64,000 nucleotides of DNA, taken from assembly GCA_963402885.1 (NCBI GenBank), contig OY727103.1:18068085-18132084 (forward strand), written 5' to 3'. The DNA is from Antedon bifida. Taxonomy: Eukaryota; Echinodermata; Crinoidea; Comatulida; Antedonidae. Both the position numbers and the translations under genes were made by a program. Under the pieces are notes generated by a model. It ran no database searches. It was not told the origin of the DNA and saw only the letters and a list, made by a program, of their open reading frames with translations. Below are positions 36,489 to 47,195 of this stretch, one piece after another (the stretch's first letter is position 1; each line of letters starts with the position of its first letter).

Positions 36489-36954
36489 TAGGAGATAAAT
36501 TGCAAATTAATAGTAAAGTGTCCGCCTCCGCATTCGTTTACGGAAATGTCCGCTTATAGTGTACCAACAATACACTCATTATAGTAAGAACATGCTTTTT
36601 TGATGAGTGTCCGTTATGGGGGGTGGGGGGGGGACCAGACAGTTCAATTTATTGAAGTCAAAAGTTCTTATACATTTAATTTAAGGGTAAAGGTTCAAAA
36701 TGTCTTAAATGCCAAATCATATGATTCATCACGTTGTTTATTTGATACCGCTTAAAATATTTATATACATTGTAGATCCATCAATCAGTTTAACTAATGA
36801 ATCTACTCAGTGAGTAAAAATGTCATTATTTCAGGGGAATTATTCTTCTTTAAGTAAGTTTATATAGTAATAATGTAAAGTTGATTCAAAATAAGTATTA
36901 GGAGATCATGATGGTATTAAGGGCAGATATTAAGATACACGACTCTGCAGTATA

Positions 36955-37265
36955 ATAACTTGGGAAAAGTACTTGCATGAAGAAAAGGATTTATTACGAC
37001 GCCACTTACGGCTGAATTCCTATGACAAGCATTTGCATGATGAGTAGGATGAGAACGACGACACTTACGTCTGAATTCTTACGACAAGCATTTGCAAGAT
37101 GGGTAGGATGAGAACAAAACCATTCCGGCTGAATTTCAATGCAAAGCATTTGCATGATGTGTAGAACAATATTAGGGCCACTTACGGCTGATTATCTATG
37201 ACAAGCATTTGCATGATGGGTAGGACGAGGACGACGCCACTTACGACTGGATTCCTGTTACAAGT
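36955..37265 (+). repeat. Tandem array, about 58-60-bp unit with ATTTGCAT
   Basis: Five imperfect units share GACAAGCATTTGCATGATGG, GTAGGATGAGAACGACG and CCACTTACGGCTGAATTCCT. ATTTGCAT (the complement of the POU octamer ATGCAAAT) is intact in three units and altered in two. Confidence 0.8.
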
Positions 37266-37654
37266 ATCATAGGATAGATTAACTTTATTAGAAATTCTCA
37301 TAATAATACATAAATAAAAAAACAACAGCGACCAATCACAAAGATAAAATCAGCATAACCTTGTTGCGAACTTTCTTTCCAAACTGTCTTTGTAAATATA
37401 TTTTTTAAGACATGCTCGATAGCAGCTTGACAATACTAACAGTATAGAAACTAAACCATAGTGACATTCTGTAACAGAATTAAAATCAGTGTGAACATAT
37501 TATAATGAGGTATAATAAGATACAACATTTCCGCTATTTTTCCTAATCAATGTGAACACTTTAATTGATGGTTTTACAATAATTTACGACTCTCGAGTTT
37601 AAATGGACAACATGCGTAGCCTTAAGCTTATGCAGCAGTCCTAATGAATGTCTA

Positions 37655-38774
37655 TGTTCAGACCCATGGCGTTAGACCGTTTTAGCGTACAACGTTACTA
37701 GCAAGGTCACATTACAAACCGCAGAGAAAAAAATGAGGTGTTCAGACCCATAGCGTACGATTATCGTTACAACGGAAGTGCGTCACTCAGGTTGTTTCTA
37801 GTTGCATATTCATGTGCTCTTACCCACGTGTTTACATCGTTATTTCCACTGTATATAGGCCTAGATCTCAGCCCTACAATTATGACAAAATTTGCCGTAA
37901 ATAAAACATACCTCAGCATTTATTTAAGAAAAATATAGTAAAGCCAAATTTCTGTTTCTTTGTTTTATTTTTGTTTTCTTTGTTTTTGTTTTATTATTTT
38001 TGTTTTATTTTGTAGTAAAAAATATTTTCCCCAGGCTCTTGTGTTACGAAAATAAAGCAGGCCTCCTAATGATGAAGATGGAGATTGTGTTAACCACATG
38101 GGTGGAAAAAATTGATTGTGATTATCCAGACCAGTAAGTTAAAAAAATACCCTTAACTTGCTAATAAAAAAGACACAGCTCCCCTTGTTTGTTTACTGAT
38201 TTTTTTTAGGGGGTTAGGGGGTTTTCAGCATTAAACTTGTCCAGTCTAGTCTGCCTTGTATATATGAATGAGTGACTTGATGTCCCACCACGTAACGCTA
38301 GTTTTTAGCTTGAATGAAATGCGTGAATGGCTCTTAGCTATGCCTAAAAGGAAAAGGGATCGTAGTCACTATGTTTAAATACAAGGTGCATTTATTTATG
38401 TCATTTGTTAGAAAATATCATGGTAATCAGTTGATACATGTAGTTTGTAGCCTATTTTTTTTAACAGTTGTATTTGTAGCCTAGTTAGGCCTTATTTATT
38501 CTGGCCCTTTTGTTTTTGCAATCCATCTCTCACACATTGACGATACAAGATGTCAGCCTAGGTCAAACCTTGTTTCGCGTCATAACAGGAAACGTTCTGA
38601 TTGGATACAACGTTGACTTACAGTAGCGTCGTACGCTAAAACGGTACTATCAACCGTTTTCCACTACAACGCTACAACCGTTGTACGACGCGTTGTACGC
38701 TAATCCCCAACTGTTCAGACACACATTCTTTTAGCGTCGTACGCTAAAACGGTCTAACGCCATGGGTCTGAACA
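37655..38774. mobile_element. Non-autonomous DNA transposon, 1.1 kb, 36-bp TIRs
   Basis: The left end TGTTCAGACCCATGGCGTTA plus GACCGTTTTAGCGTAC is repeated perfectly in inverse orientation at the right end (GTACGCTAAAACGGTC plus TAACGCCATGGGTCTGAACA). Extra partial copies of the terminal motif lie inside (37737, and 38622-38705 with CGTCGTACGCTAAAACGG), so subterminal repeats are present. There is no transposase; the frame at 37738-37938 has no domain. It is a deletion derivative that would need a transposase from elsewhere. Confidence 0.85.
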
Positions 38775-38834
38775 GGGCCGAAAAGTTGTTTTCATTGTGT
38801 AGCAGCTAAAATAGCTTAACGTCCTCAACATCCG

Positions 38835-38973
38835 GTGGTCCGCACACCACTTCTGCTGATTTATAGGCGCAGCTAGTGTGCAGAGTCCATTCAGTCAGTA
38901 GGAAGATTTTGGTTTGGGTCGACCGAAGAATCCACAACTCCCTGACCTACAGTATAGGAAAAAGTTAGTCCAG
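38835..38973 (+). promoter_or_regulatory. Possible promoter/5'-UTR exon of the GPCR gene
   Basis: This stretch is less AT-rich than its surroundings and ends in a good splice donor, CCAG|GTAAAT, at 38973/38974. A matching acceptor (TATATTTTTCAG) ends at 41135, 22 bases before the GPCR start codon. Joining the two would give a leader exon and a 2.2-kb 5' intron. This is inference from splice motifs only; no transcript evidence is available to me. Confidence 0.25.
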
Positions 38974-40552
38974 GTAAATCGATGTGTCGACGCTCGTCGT
39001 CTGGGACTAGAATCATCCCAGAGGTTGGAGCGACTCAGAATCAAGTTCAAACATTTAGTTTCTGAAAGTCGTCACTCCTCAAAATGTAATTTGCCATAGG
39101 CCTACACAGGGTCCACTTTACAGGCGTCACAGATCAGTGACTTCTTTATCAGTATTGTACGAATGGTTGACCAGTTGGCAACATTAACGCTAGTTGGTCA
39201 TTCCCATGTACCGCTTTGATTTACAATCATTTGGAAAAACACAATAGTAACGACATTTTGAAAATTACACCAGGAATTTAATTTAGACTACAGTTATTAC
39301 AACACAGCATAAAGTAGACACTGCGCATAAACATAGGACAATTAGCGTCTCCAATGCTTTATTATAATTGTATACATAATTCAATAGTGTAGAGAGTTAG
39401 GATCAGTTGTTTAAGAATAAGCGATTTGTGACGAGGTGTGTGTTCGCTCCTTCCCTCGATGGTTCCTAGGTCCAGGCGCCGACAGACATCACATCGATTG
39501 ACCTGACCTAGGTTGGTCGTTGGTCATCGGTTGTCACAAATCGAAAGCTTAAAGTTGTATTGTCCCCCCACCCCCCAAAACATGAAAAATGAAGACTTAA
39601 TAAAACCAGACAATTTTGTAGTTTTAACAAAGTTAATCATATCCGTAGAAAAAAAAACCGGATACAAAATAAACGGATAAATTCAACCAAAAACCCATTG
39701 GCTGGCAGCCAATTGACTATTTTTTACATTTTTTTCCGATCCAATTTTTTGTCAAAGTGAATAACTATTACGTGACATTAAAATGGCATATTCAACAGAA
39801 AATGTGAAAAAAAATGTCAGGGGACAATACCTTTAATAAAAGTTTATTTTAGAACAGTAGGTGTGTTTATAAAATATAAATGTTTTGTATTCGTTAAATT
39901 AGCAGAATATTTTCATTTGGGTAAAAGCTTTTGTGTCTTATCTTTCAACGATTTATACAAGATCTCACATAAACATTAAAAAGTATAAGAAACTAATTTA
40001 AAATAGTCTTAAACGTAGATTAAGTATTACTACTAAATAAAATGCCATCTGACTTTAACGCATTTAAGATGTCTCAATTTTCTCGTCAAATTGCTGATTT
40101 CTTTTCATAAATTATGATATATAGCCTGTTTGCTATTATAGCTTAAAGGTCTATTTAAACGTGAACATAAACATGATTTACTACTCTATTGTAAATCACA
40201 AACACACTATGCATTTGAAGCCGTATACATAGATTTACTATTATTGAAATACTACATCAAAGGGCTATAAGCCGTATACAAAAAGAACATATAGTACCGG
40301 TACATCTTTCGAGACGAGTAGGAGGATACCCGGTGTACTGGCCGGGCGTGGACCTTTCGTGTTGCCGTGATTCAAGACAAGCTACGCAAATGAATTCGCA
40401 AATAGTCGGATATAAGTTGTGGCGTAACAACTATAAAGCTTTATGTTAAGTTCAGCATACTTTAATTTAATGTAATCTCTTAAAACATTTTATTTACATT
40501 TTTATTAACTGAAAACATAAATAAAGATCGTTTTTTTACAAAATGTATACTT
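38974..40552. other. Non-coding stretch
   Basis: A short basic frame at 38914-39099 crosses the putative donor and has no domain. The rest is AT-rich with no recognisable feature. Confidence 0.35.
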
Positions 40553-41098
40553 TACAGAATTTGCTAGTGTAGACTTTGTCAACTCGTGGTCTACATTAAC
40601 AAACGTTGAAAAACTTTTCTTGACAAACTCGACTTAGGAAACAAACTTTGCCAATGTAGAATAGGTTTAATACTAAACTAAGGTCTCGTTTACACTATAA
40701 ATCAATCTTTAATTTGCATTTTCCGAGTTTGACCAGTTGACAGAAGTTAGGCAGTGTACACCTTATTGACAAACTATTTTGCTGATGATCAGCTTTGTGA
40801 CAATCAGCCAATTAAATAACAGTATTTAGTGTTTTGCAGTCACGTGATCTTCCAGATAGACAAATAGACAGTTTGCAGTAACTAGTCTTGTAGAAATCAC
40901 AAAATTCTCCAAACACAAGAGTTTGCAAATACAAATTCGGCAAAGTTTGCTAATGTAGACAAACCCAGCGAACAGTAGTAGTCTTCGGTACTTTGCAGTC
41001 ATGTGGTTCTCCGAGTAGACAAATTGACATCCTTCAGTAACTAGTCTGGAATCGAATCGAAACAGTTGCAAACTAAAAAGTTTCTATTGTAGATTAAG
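40553..41098. mobile_element. Repeat element just upstream of the GPCR
   Basis: Segments recur within it. TTTTGCAGTCACGTGATCTTCC followed by CAGTAACTAGTCTTG (about 40832-40895) is echoed by CTTTGCAGTCATGTGGTTCTCC followed by CAGTAACTAGTCTGG (about 40992-41052), and AGTTTGCTAATGTAGACAAA is complementary to TCTACATTAACAAACGTTG near the left end. It looks like a hairpin-type element with an internal tandem duplication. It lies directly in front of, or in the 5' intron of, the receptor gene. Confidence 0.5.
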
Positions 41099-41157
41099 CA
41101 TACAACTTTAAAATATCTTCCATTATATTTTTCAGATTGTGCAACTTCTGTTCTACA

Positions 41158-42201
41158 ATGAATTTAAGTATAAACGAAACTGTGCAACAGATTCTGTACA
41201 CGACTTTTGATAAAGCCGTTATCGCTGGATTCATGCCCTTCGTCGTGATTTTTGGAGTTATCGGCAACATCGCAACCGTTTTCGTCTTAATCAAAGGAAG
41301 AGTGAACAACACTGTCAACATCTACTTGTTGAACTTAGCTCTTGCTGATTTGCTGTTTCTGTTAACTGCTCCGGATTTGATATGGCATTCTTATATAAAC
41401 AGTCCAATCCATGACTATTTTGATATGGATGTGCACGTGTTCTTCTGTAAGACAACGTTCTATTTTGCCGACGCAGCAGTGCAGTGTGCATCGTTTACTG
41501 TAGTGTGGGTATCGCTAGAACGATATATCTCCATTCGGCGCCCGCTTTTATTTCGTCGATATGGTTTTGCTTCCAGAACTCGTGCCGCCAAGATCTGTAT
41601 ACTAATCTGGTCAATTGCTTTGACTCTGCAAAGTCGAAAACTGTTTTTAGTGCAAAGTGTTTCAGTGCCTTTCCCTTGGCCTGATATGTATCTGGGACTC
41701 CCGAACACAACAAACGCTTGCTCCAATTGCGATATAAACAACAACACCCAGTGTGACGTAGTGATATGGTGGCTGATTATTGACACGTCCATTTCATTTA
41801 TAATTGTAACCTTAATTTGTTTCATATATTCTGTATTATTACAGACTTTACGCAATTCTCCTTTTACGGATTCGAATTCAACGGGTGCGAGGATGAAATT
41901 ACGTGCAGAGCGAAAAGTGTTCCAAACACTATTTATAACTGTAACCGTGTATGTAATATGTTTCGCGCCATTTTTTACTATAAATCTTATAATAACCTTT
42001 AGTGATATACAGTTTAGAACCGGTCTTGGTTTACTAAATATCACACGTGTCCTGGTATATACTAATTCAGCGATAAACCCAGTGATTTACAATGCTACAA
42101 ATAAAGTGTATAGACACGCGTTTGCTGAGATGTTTTGTTGTCGACAGCCGACGCATCGAAAGATACAAACGACGCTAATGACTGAGGAAACAACACATTA
42201 A
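41158..42201 (+). CDS. Class A (rhodopsin-like) GPCR, probable peptide receptor
   Basis: The 347-residue protein has seven membrane segments at about 21-46, 54-75, 94-123, 143-163, 201-225, 255-280 and 288-311. Class A landmarks are present: GN in TM1 (N37), LALAD in TM2 (D64), Cys97 at the top of TM3, ERY at 121-123 in place of DRY, Trp151 in TM4, CFAPF in TM6, and NPVIY in TM7 (N307-P308). N-glycosylation sequons lie at N2 and N6 and in the long second extracellular loop (N183, N195), which has three cysteines able to pair with Cys97. A Cys-Cys pair at 327-328 could be palmitoylated. I chose the ATG at 41158 because the frame opens a few codons earlier only with TTG, right after a splice-acceptor-like TTTTTCAG. 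TM5 lacks the usual proline and TM6 has Phe where Trp is common. The ERY motif and short tail fit peptide-type receptors, but the ligand cannot be named. The coding sequence is in a single exon. Confidence 0.9.
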   Translation: MNLSINETVQQILYTTFDKAVIAGFMPFVVIFGVIGNIATVFVLIKGRVNNTVNIYLLNLALADLLFLLTAPDLIWHSYINSPIHDYFDMDVHVFFCKTTFYFADAAVQCASFTVVWVSLERYISIRRPLLFRRYGFASRTRAAKICILIWSIALTLQSRKLFLVQSVSVPFPWPDMYLGLPNTTNACSNCDINNNTQCDVVIWWLIIDTSISFIIVTLICFIYSVLLQTLRNSPFTDSNSTGARMKLRAERKVFQTLFITVTVYVICFAPFFTINLIITFSDIQFRTGLGLLNITRVLVYTNSAINPVIYNATNKVYRHAFAEMFCCRQPTHRKIQTTLMTEETTH

Positions 42202-42359
42202 AACGCTGCGTCATTACCTGTCTTGTTTAATGACACCGAATGCATAATTAGGCCTACATAGAACAATGGAACAAATTAAGCAGGATATTATATTCATCAC
42301 GGAACTGTAAGAAAGGGAAAGTGAAGTACCAACGTAATTAGCAACATCTTAACAATAAC

Positions 42360-43041
42360 GCCTGTTTCCCGGTCGACGCTATCATCGTTAATCGTTAAAA
42401 GTTCAACGATGATCGTTTGAAAACGATCAAATTGAAATGATAACGATAGCGCAAACATTTGATTTCTAGCGTTGAACGTTAGAAGTGAAACTCCTGTCTA
42501 CTTTCTCGACGTCGTCGTAACGCGAAAAATGAATAGAGGACTCCCCTGCCTCTCACAGTGTAGGAGACGTTGGCCTAGGCATACTACTATCTCTATAATG
42601 ATGGTTCTTCGTTCTCAGTAGGCCTATCCTAGCCCAAATAGCATTTTGGACTAGGCTGAACACTTCGACCTACCTAATATCCCCACGCCTACTTCCCGGA
42701 ACATCATTTTATAGTCACTTTGGCAAGGCTAGGCCTAGCTTTTACCGCGCCGCGATGCAACAAAAATAAATGTAGTCAGCAGAATTTTCCATCAATTACG
42801 TGACGTCATGTGATGTATCGCCAAGATGATTGGTCAGTTAGAGTTGCTATATCGCTATAATAGCATAACTATTGCGACTTGTAGCGTCGATTACTACACC
42901 TTTTCCTGTAAATCGTCGACGATTTGTATCGTCGTCGTTAGTTAAAAAAGTACCTTTTCCTGTAAATCGTTAAAATTTCACGTAGGAGATCGCCGATTGT
43001 TGTTAACGATAGCGTCGAATAACGTCGACAGGAAAACAGGC
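42360..43041. mobile_element. MITE, 'GCCTGTTTCC' TIRs, about 680 bp
   Basis: The left end GCCTGTTTCCCGGTCGACGC plus TATCATCGTTAA is inverted at the right end (GTTAACGATAGCG ... CGTCGACAGGAAAACAGGC). Internal copies of AACGATCAAATTG, CGTCGACGATTTG and CCTTTTCCTGTAAATCGT form subterminal repeats. There is no transposase. It sits about 160 bp after the GPCR stop codon, so it could supply 3'-UTR or poly-A sequence to that gene. Confidence 0.75.
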
Positions 43042-43940
43042 TTTAGTGGCTTCTTGTAGGAGTATATTAGATTCAGATTTAGTACAGTAATCATATAAGT
43101 TGTTATATAAGTGTCCACGTTTAACAAAGTTCTATAACGCATTACATATGCTCTAAAACGCGTTCGATGACGATAATGATGCACTAATTTGGAATAATTG
43201 TTCAGATATGTATGCTGGATTTGTACATATAAATGTTACTTATTTTTACGCAATTGTATGGCTAATTATACTACATTTTCCATAGACAACAACTTGCAAT
43301 ACAAGTAGAGGGCGCTTTATAACGAGGACGAACCTTAGACTGACACTAGAGCAGGAAAAACAAATGGCCGACAAACCCTCTGTTTTTCTAATTGATTTCG
43401 ACTTATTGACTAACTTGGTAATCTACTGACAAACTGACGAAAAGCAATCGACCGAGACTGACCAATAAACATTGTAAAACTTTCTTTATCACCAACCGAC
43501 AAAATCTAAACTAGGCCTAACAGACAGATACTATTAATGGGCATAGACCTTTATCAGACGTTATTGATATAATGTTGACTTGTATAATTTAATATAATTG
43601 GTAATATTTATACTTGTTGGTGTAATTTTCCAAAAGTGCAGTTTTCTGTCTGTTCTTCCGCAATCTATTTTTAGATTGGTCATATTGAACTTCAGGGTCA
43701 AATGTTAAAATCAACACATTTTGTGTCAGACGTTTTAAATTGCATCAAGTGTTAGTTAACGTCTTCATCGCATTTTTTCAAGATTGGATTCGTAAAAAAT
43801 AAACGGTTAATAATAACTTAGACTTTAGGCTTACATAGGCCTAAGCACAATGTGTTAACGACGTAAAAACGTCAACGTATTTATGTGGTTCAATTGAAGT
43901 ATAGTTCACACGGTATAGTGCAATTATACAGTTAATTAGA
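43042..43940. other. Non-coding stretch
   Basis: No gene or clear repeat. Confidence 0.4.
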
Positions 43941-43944
43941 ACCT

Positions 43945-44170
43945 AAAGCTTAGTTCCCACTAGGACGTAGTCTGGGTTCCAGGCGGAGTTTTGACTTAAT
44001 ATTAGTAAAAAGATAAATATTTTGGCACACATGTCGTTTCATACGTAGGCCTATACTACTTGAGCAATCAGACAAACATCGAAAAGCCTCAAAACGCCTC
44101 GAAATAACTACAGACTTGGGGCAAGTCTAACTAGGACGCAACGTAAGGAAAGAAGAAAGTCCAACGCAAG
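43945..44170. mobile_element. MITE remnant, 'CCCACTAGGACGCAACG' family
   Basis: AAGCTTAGTTCCCACTAGGA at the left end matches the family. CTAACTAGGACGCAACGTAA near 44130 is in the same orientation, not inverted, so this is a rearranged pair of ends. Confidence 0.45.
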
Positions 44171-44385
44171 TGAGTTGATCAATGGCAAGCGACAGTCCGA
44201 ATAATCCATCTTTTGTGATATAAATCAACACTTGGATTGCGCTCAAGTTGTTGTATTCCGCGCCTTCGTGTGAAACCAAGTATAATTGGACAACTTTGTA
44301 ATTAACCAAAGTCTCTCCACTGAATAGGAGTTGACTGCTGGTGTTGAAACGTACAATTCCCCTTGTTCGTTTTACGGAAAAGTGT

Positions 44386-44418
44386 CCCCTTAATATGGGT
44401 TTTACTGTATTACAGTAG
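44386..44418 (-). mobile_element. pogo/Tigger-like terminal repeat remnant
   Basis: GTGTCCCCTTAATATGGGTT plus TTACTGTA is the complement of the ACAGTAAAACCCATATTAAG GGGACAC-type end seen in pogo-like elements such as the copy at 10.09 kb. No matching second end is obvious. Confidence 0.4.
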
Positions 44419-44429
44419 TTTTCAGTCAT

Positions 44430-45353
44430 TATATCTGCTTATTGTTATTATATGGTACATTTATTAAAGTAAAAGGAATAAATTTATACAATTCGAAAAA
44501 AACTAATTAATACAGTACAGTATTACAAACGTTTTTACGGCAATTGCAATTCAATTTAACCATTATATTAAATATATTACTGTATTGTAATGTTATATGA
44601 ACGTTTTATTAATGGTAGGATATGTAGGTTAATATTGAGAAATATACATAACAAAACGATTCAATATAGTTCATAGTCCATACGGAAATTCATGTGACAT
44701 ACAATATTGTTCAAAGTTAAAAGATTAATACAATAAAATTACATAGCAACAAAATTCAACGACTCAACTACGGTTATTAAAATATCTAATTGAGTATGGA
44801 ATAAAAGAATTAAGGAAGCGTTTTGTTCTACAACGTGTAGCCCTCAAACGCCTTCCAGATCTCAACCATTTAAAATCACTATAGAGCGGATTGCTCTCAT
44901 CTTTCATTATGGCAATGACCTTATCATAAATGTTGACGTTACAAACATCATCAAATCTAATGATCTGTGTATGTATTTATATTATTGTTGTATATATAAA
45001 TTATTACATATTACTTTATGTATTATCTATCTATCGAGGGCCGGGTTGGGAATATTGCTGTTAATAAATTATATATACCAATCTGTGAGTTTTTCGCTAT
45101 TTAATATAATGTATACAATTGCACGATTAATGGCTGGTGAAATTAAAAACTGTAAACTTATCGATAGACTTAAGCTACGTTTATGACAAGCCCGGATGTT
45201 GTTCTGGATGTCTGAGGCAGAAATCGTGAATGATGCATGAATGATGATATTATTCATTTTATCTATGCTAACGAACTACAAGATAGCCGACCTGTTTTCT
45301 CAATATAACTGAATCTAATTCACTCTACATAGTCTCTCTCTTAACTAGTAAAA
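44430..45353. other. AT-rich non-coding stretch
   Basis: Nothing recognisable. The overlapping frames at 44971-45257 on both strands are short and domain-free. Confidence 0.4.
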
Positions 45354-45480
45354 CAAGGCCATATACATGGCTGCAGTCGCGTCTCAAGTTAGTGTTTACC
45401 GACCAACCGACCGACCGACCGACCGACCGACTAATCGACTGCCAAGGTGAGCTGTAGAGTCGCATTGAACGCGACTAAAA
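45354..45480 (+). repeat. ACCG-core short interspersed element, copy 6
   Basis: This is a full-length copy: AACAAGGCCATATACATGGC, TGCAGTCGCGTCTCAAGTTA, GTGTTTACCGACCAACCGAC with an expanded ACCG run, GTGAGCTGTAGAGTCGC, and CGCGACTAAAAA. Confidence 0.75.
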
Positions 45481-45631
45481 ACCCACGAAGATTTCGATGG
45501 CTTTCGAACCACAAACTGAAATCTATACCAGTTTTAGAAAGAGACATTCCGATTAAAGACCAAAGCTATTAAATGCTACTAAAACATGTTTTAGTTTTAT
45601 CTTAAGCACGAATTCAGGTTTTTTTTCCTTA

Positions 45632-45776
45632 ATCTCTGTCTACACTATCACACTAGTTTGACAAAAAGTGTGATTTGATTTAATACGGTAGTGATATCAT
45701 GATCATCATCATCTCCATATATGGGCACATCACATTATTTAGTCACATAAAGTTTGATAGTGTTGACAAGGCTTTA
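45632..45776 (+). mobile_element. MITE, 'TCTACACTATCAAAC' family, copy 4
   Basis: CTCTGTCTACACTATCACAC at the left is inverted against GTTTGATAGTGTTGACAAGGC at the right. The interior keeps AAAAAGTGTGATTTG and CATATATGGGCACATCACAT. Confidence 0.7.
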
Positions 45777-46280
45777 GTCACTACATATTGATTTATTTTG
45801 CCTATCCACTGTTTTTTTTTTTAGCTTAAGCAGAGATACAGTGACGTATTTGCTTAATATTCTTCTATTTTTTCTTAAGCAAAAAGATTGATAAATGTTA
45901 AATGTTCAAATACTGATTAACACTTCGGGTTGATAAGCTGGATTTCATTGTTATATCTTCATTATCGAATGATTTATGCAATTTTAATACATAATTTAAA
46001 CATATTCGTCTAGACTTACTTGCTATAAATAAAATGCATGCAATATGTTTCCTCTTAAAGATCTGATCAAATGCATCTTAAAGATTGCGAGGCACTGTAG
46101 GAAAAAACAAAGTATTCATGTTTACTGAAATGAAATGAATAATTTCTTTAATGAATCGATCACATAACCTTCATTAAAAGATGATAACAATAGGGCATTT
46201 CAACTGAAGCAGGTGGAACTGTATCTTTAGAGGAAAAGCGCAACATAACAACTAATGCATTAACTGTAATCAGATATCTA

Positions 46281-46496
46281 AAGCTTGGTTCCCACTAGCG
46301 ACGCAACGTGACGCAACGTAACGCAACCTACGCAACGTAAGAAAATGCCCTTCCAATAATTGTGTTTTCCCCCGCCTGCGTGAAATCAAACCTTTTTTTG
46401 CAGCACTGTTGCGTCGTCGGTTCCCACTTGTGATTACGCAATACATCACTTTGCGTCAATACGTCACCGCGTTGCGTTCTAGTGGGAACCACGCTT
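46281..46496. mobile_element. MITE, 'CCCACTAGGACGCAACG' family, full copy with TA duplication
   Basis: The ends AAGCTTGGTTCCCACTAGCG and CTAGTGGGAACCACGCTT are inverted and flanked by TA on both sides. The interior has tandem ACGCAACGTGACGCAACGTA and the reverse TTGCGTCAATACGTCACCGCG near the right end. Length 216 bp. The TA target fits a Tc1/mariner-type transposase. Confidence 0.8.
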
Positions 46497-46739
46497 TATG
46501 GACCTGCGATTATAGAACTTTTAAGATAATCGACAAATGCAAACATTGATGCACTTTTGAATAAGTGTATATAATATACTAACTTTTGAAGTTGCAAGTG
46601 TGTACTGCGAGAAGATTTATTAACGTAGCTTTGATGACGCAAGGCCCTCGACTTAACGACACAAACCGAATGTCTATATTAGAACGCCTCTCATTGGATA
46701 AGTGGTAGCCAAGCATCATAACCCCCAAGCCACAACTCC

Positions 46740-46880
46740 ACTCCTCAACTCCACTCCTATGTGTTTCACATATATCTAGTAGTAACCTAACCCTTAACCT
46801 AACAGGCACCGCATGTGATATAATATAAATTAGATGCTGTCTTACCAAATATACCTTACTTTGGAAATAGATGTGGAGAT
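46740..46880 (-). mobile_element. MITE, 'CAGCATCTCATGTG' family, copy 3
   Basis: CTCCTATGTGTTTCACATAT, CCTAACCCTTAACCTAACAG, CATGTGATATAATA and GATGCTGTCTTACCAAATAT match the family in the opposite orientation to copies 1 and 2. More diverged. Confidence 0.6.
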
Positions 46881-46904
46881 ACCGCACTGGGAATCGGGTG
46901 ATTT

Positions 46905-47195
46905 CATCCGGCAGAGAGCGAAAACCGTAAACCTACCTAGGTTGTTTTAGGCAAGACACTTTACTTACATTTGCCTCTCTTCACCCAGGTGTATACATGT
47001 GTACCGGTTATAGATCAAGACACAACATTGCGCTGATTACTAGCTGCATTATTATGGGAGTTTCTATACGTGTTTGATCCAAAAAATTACCGGGGTAATA
47101 ATGTGCAGCTCATTGAGAACTATAATTAAGCGCCTTTGAGCATGTTTATTCATGAAAAAGGCGCTATATAAATGTGGTATATTATTATTACACAC
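46905..47195 (+). repeat. SINE remnant with conserved GCGCTATATAAATG tail
   Basis: It carries GGCAAGACACTTTACTTACA, TTTGCCTCTCTTCACCCAGG, GTGTATACATGTGTACCGGT, then AAGCGCCTTTGAGCATG and AAAGGCGCTATATAAATGTG followed by TATTATTATTA. This layout of blocks and a TATTATT tail is typical of widespread deuterostome SINEs whose 3' ends copy a LINE tail (family knowledge; exact family not determined). Confidence 0.6.

Noticed and set aside
38914..39099. Basic 61-codon frame in a GC-richer stretch
   Set aside because: Short, crosses a good splice donor, and does not continue into a plausible coding exon; more likely leader sequence or nothing.
41137..41139. TTG as the start of the GPCR
   Set aside because: Not a usual animal start codon; an ATG seven codons later gives a normal receptor N-terminus with two glycosylation sequons.
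41460..42044. 194-codon frame antisense to the GPCR
   Set aside because: It is the mirror of a well-supported receptor frame and encodes no recognisable protein.
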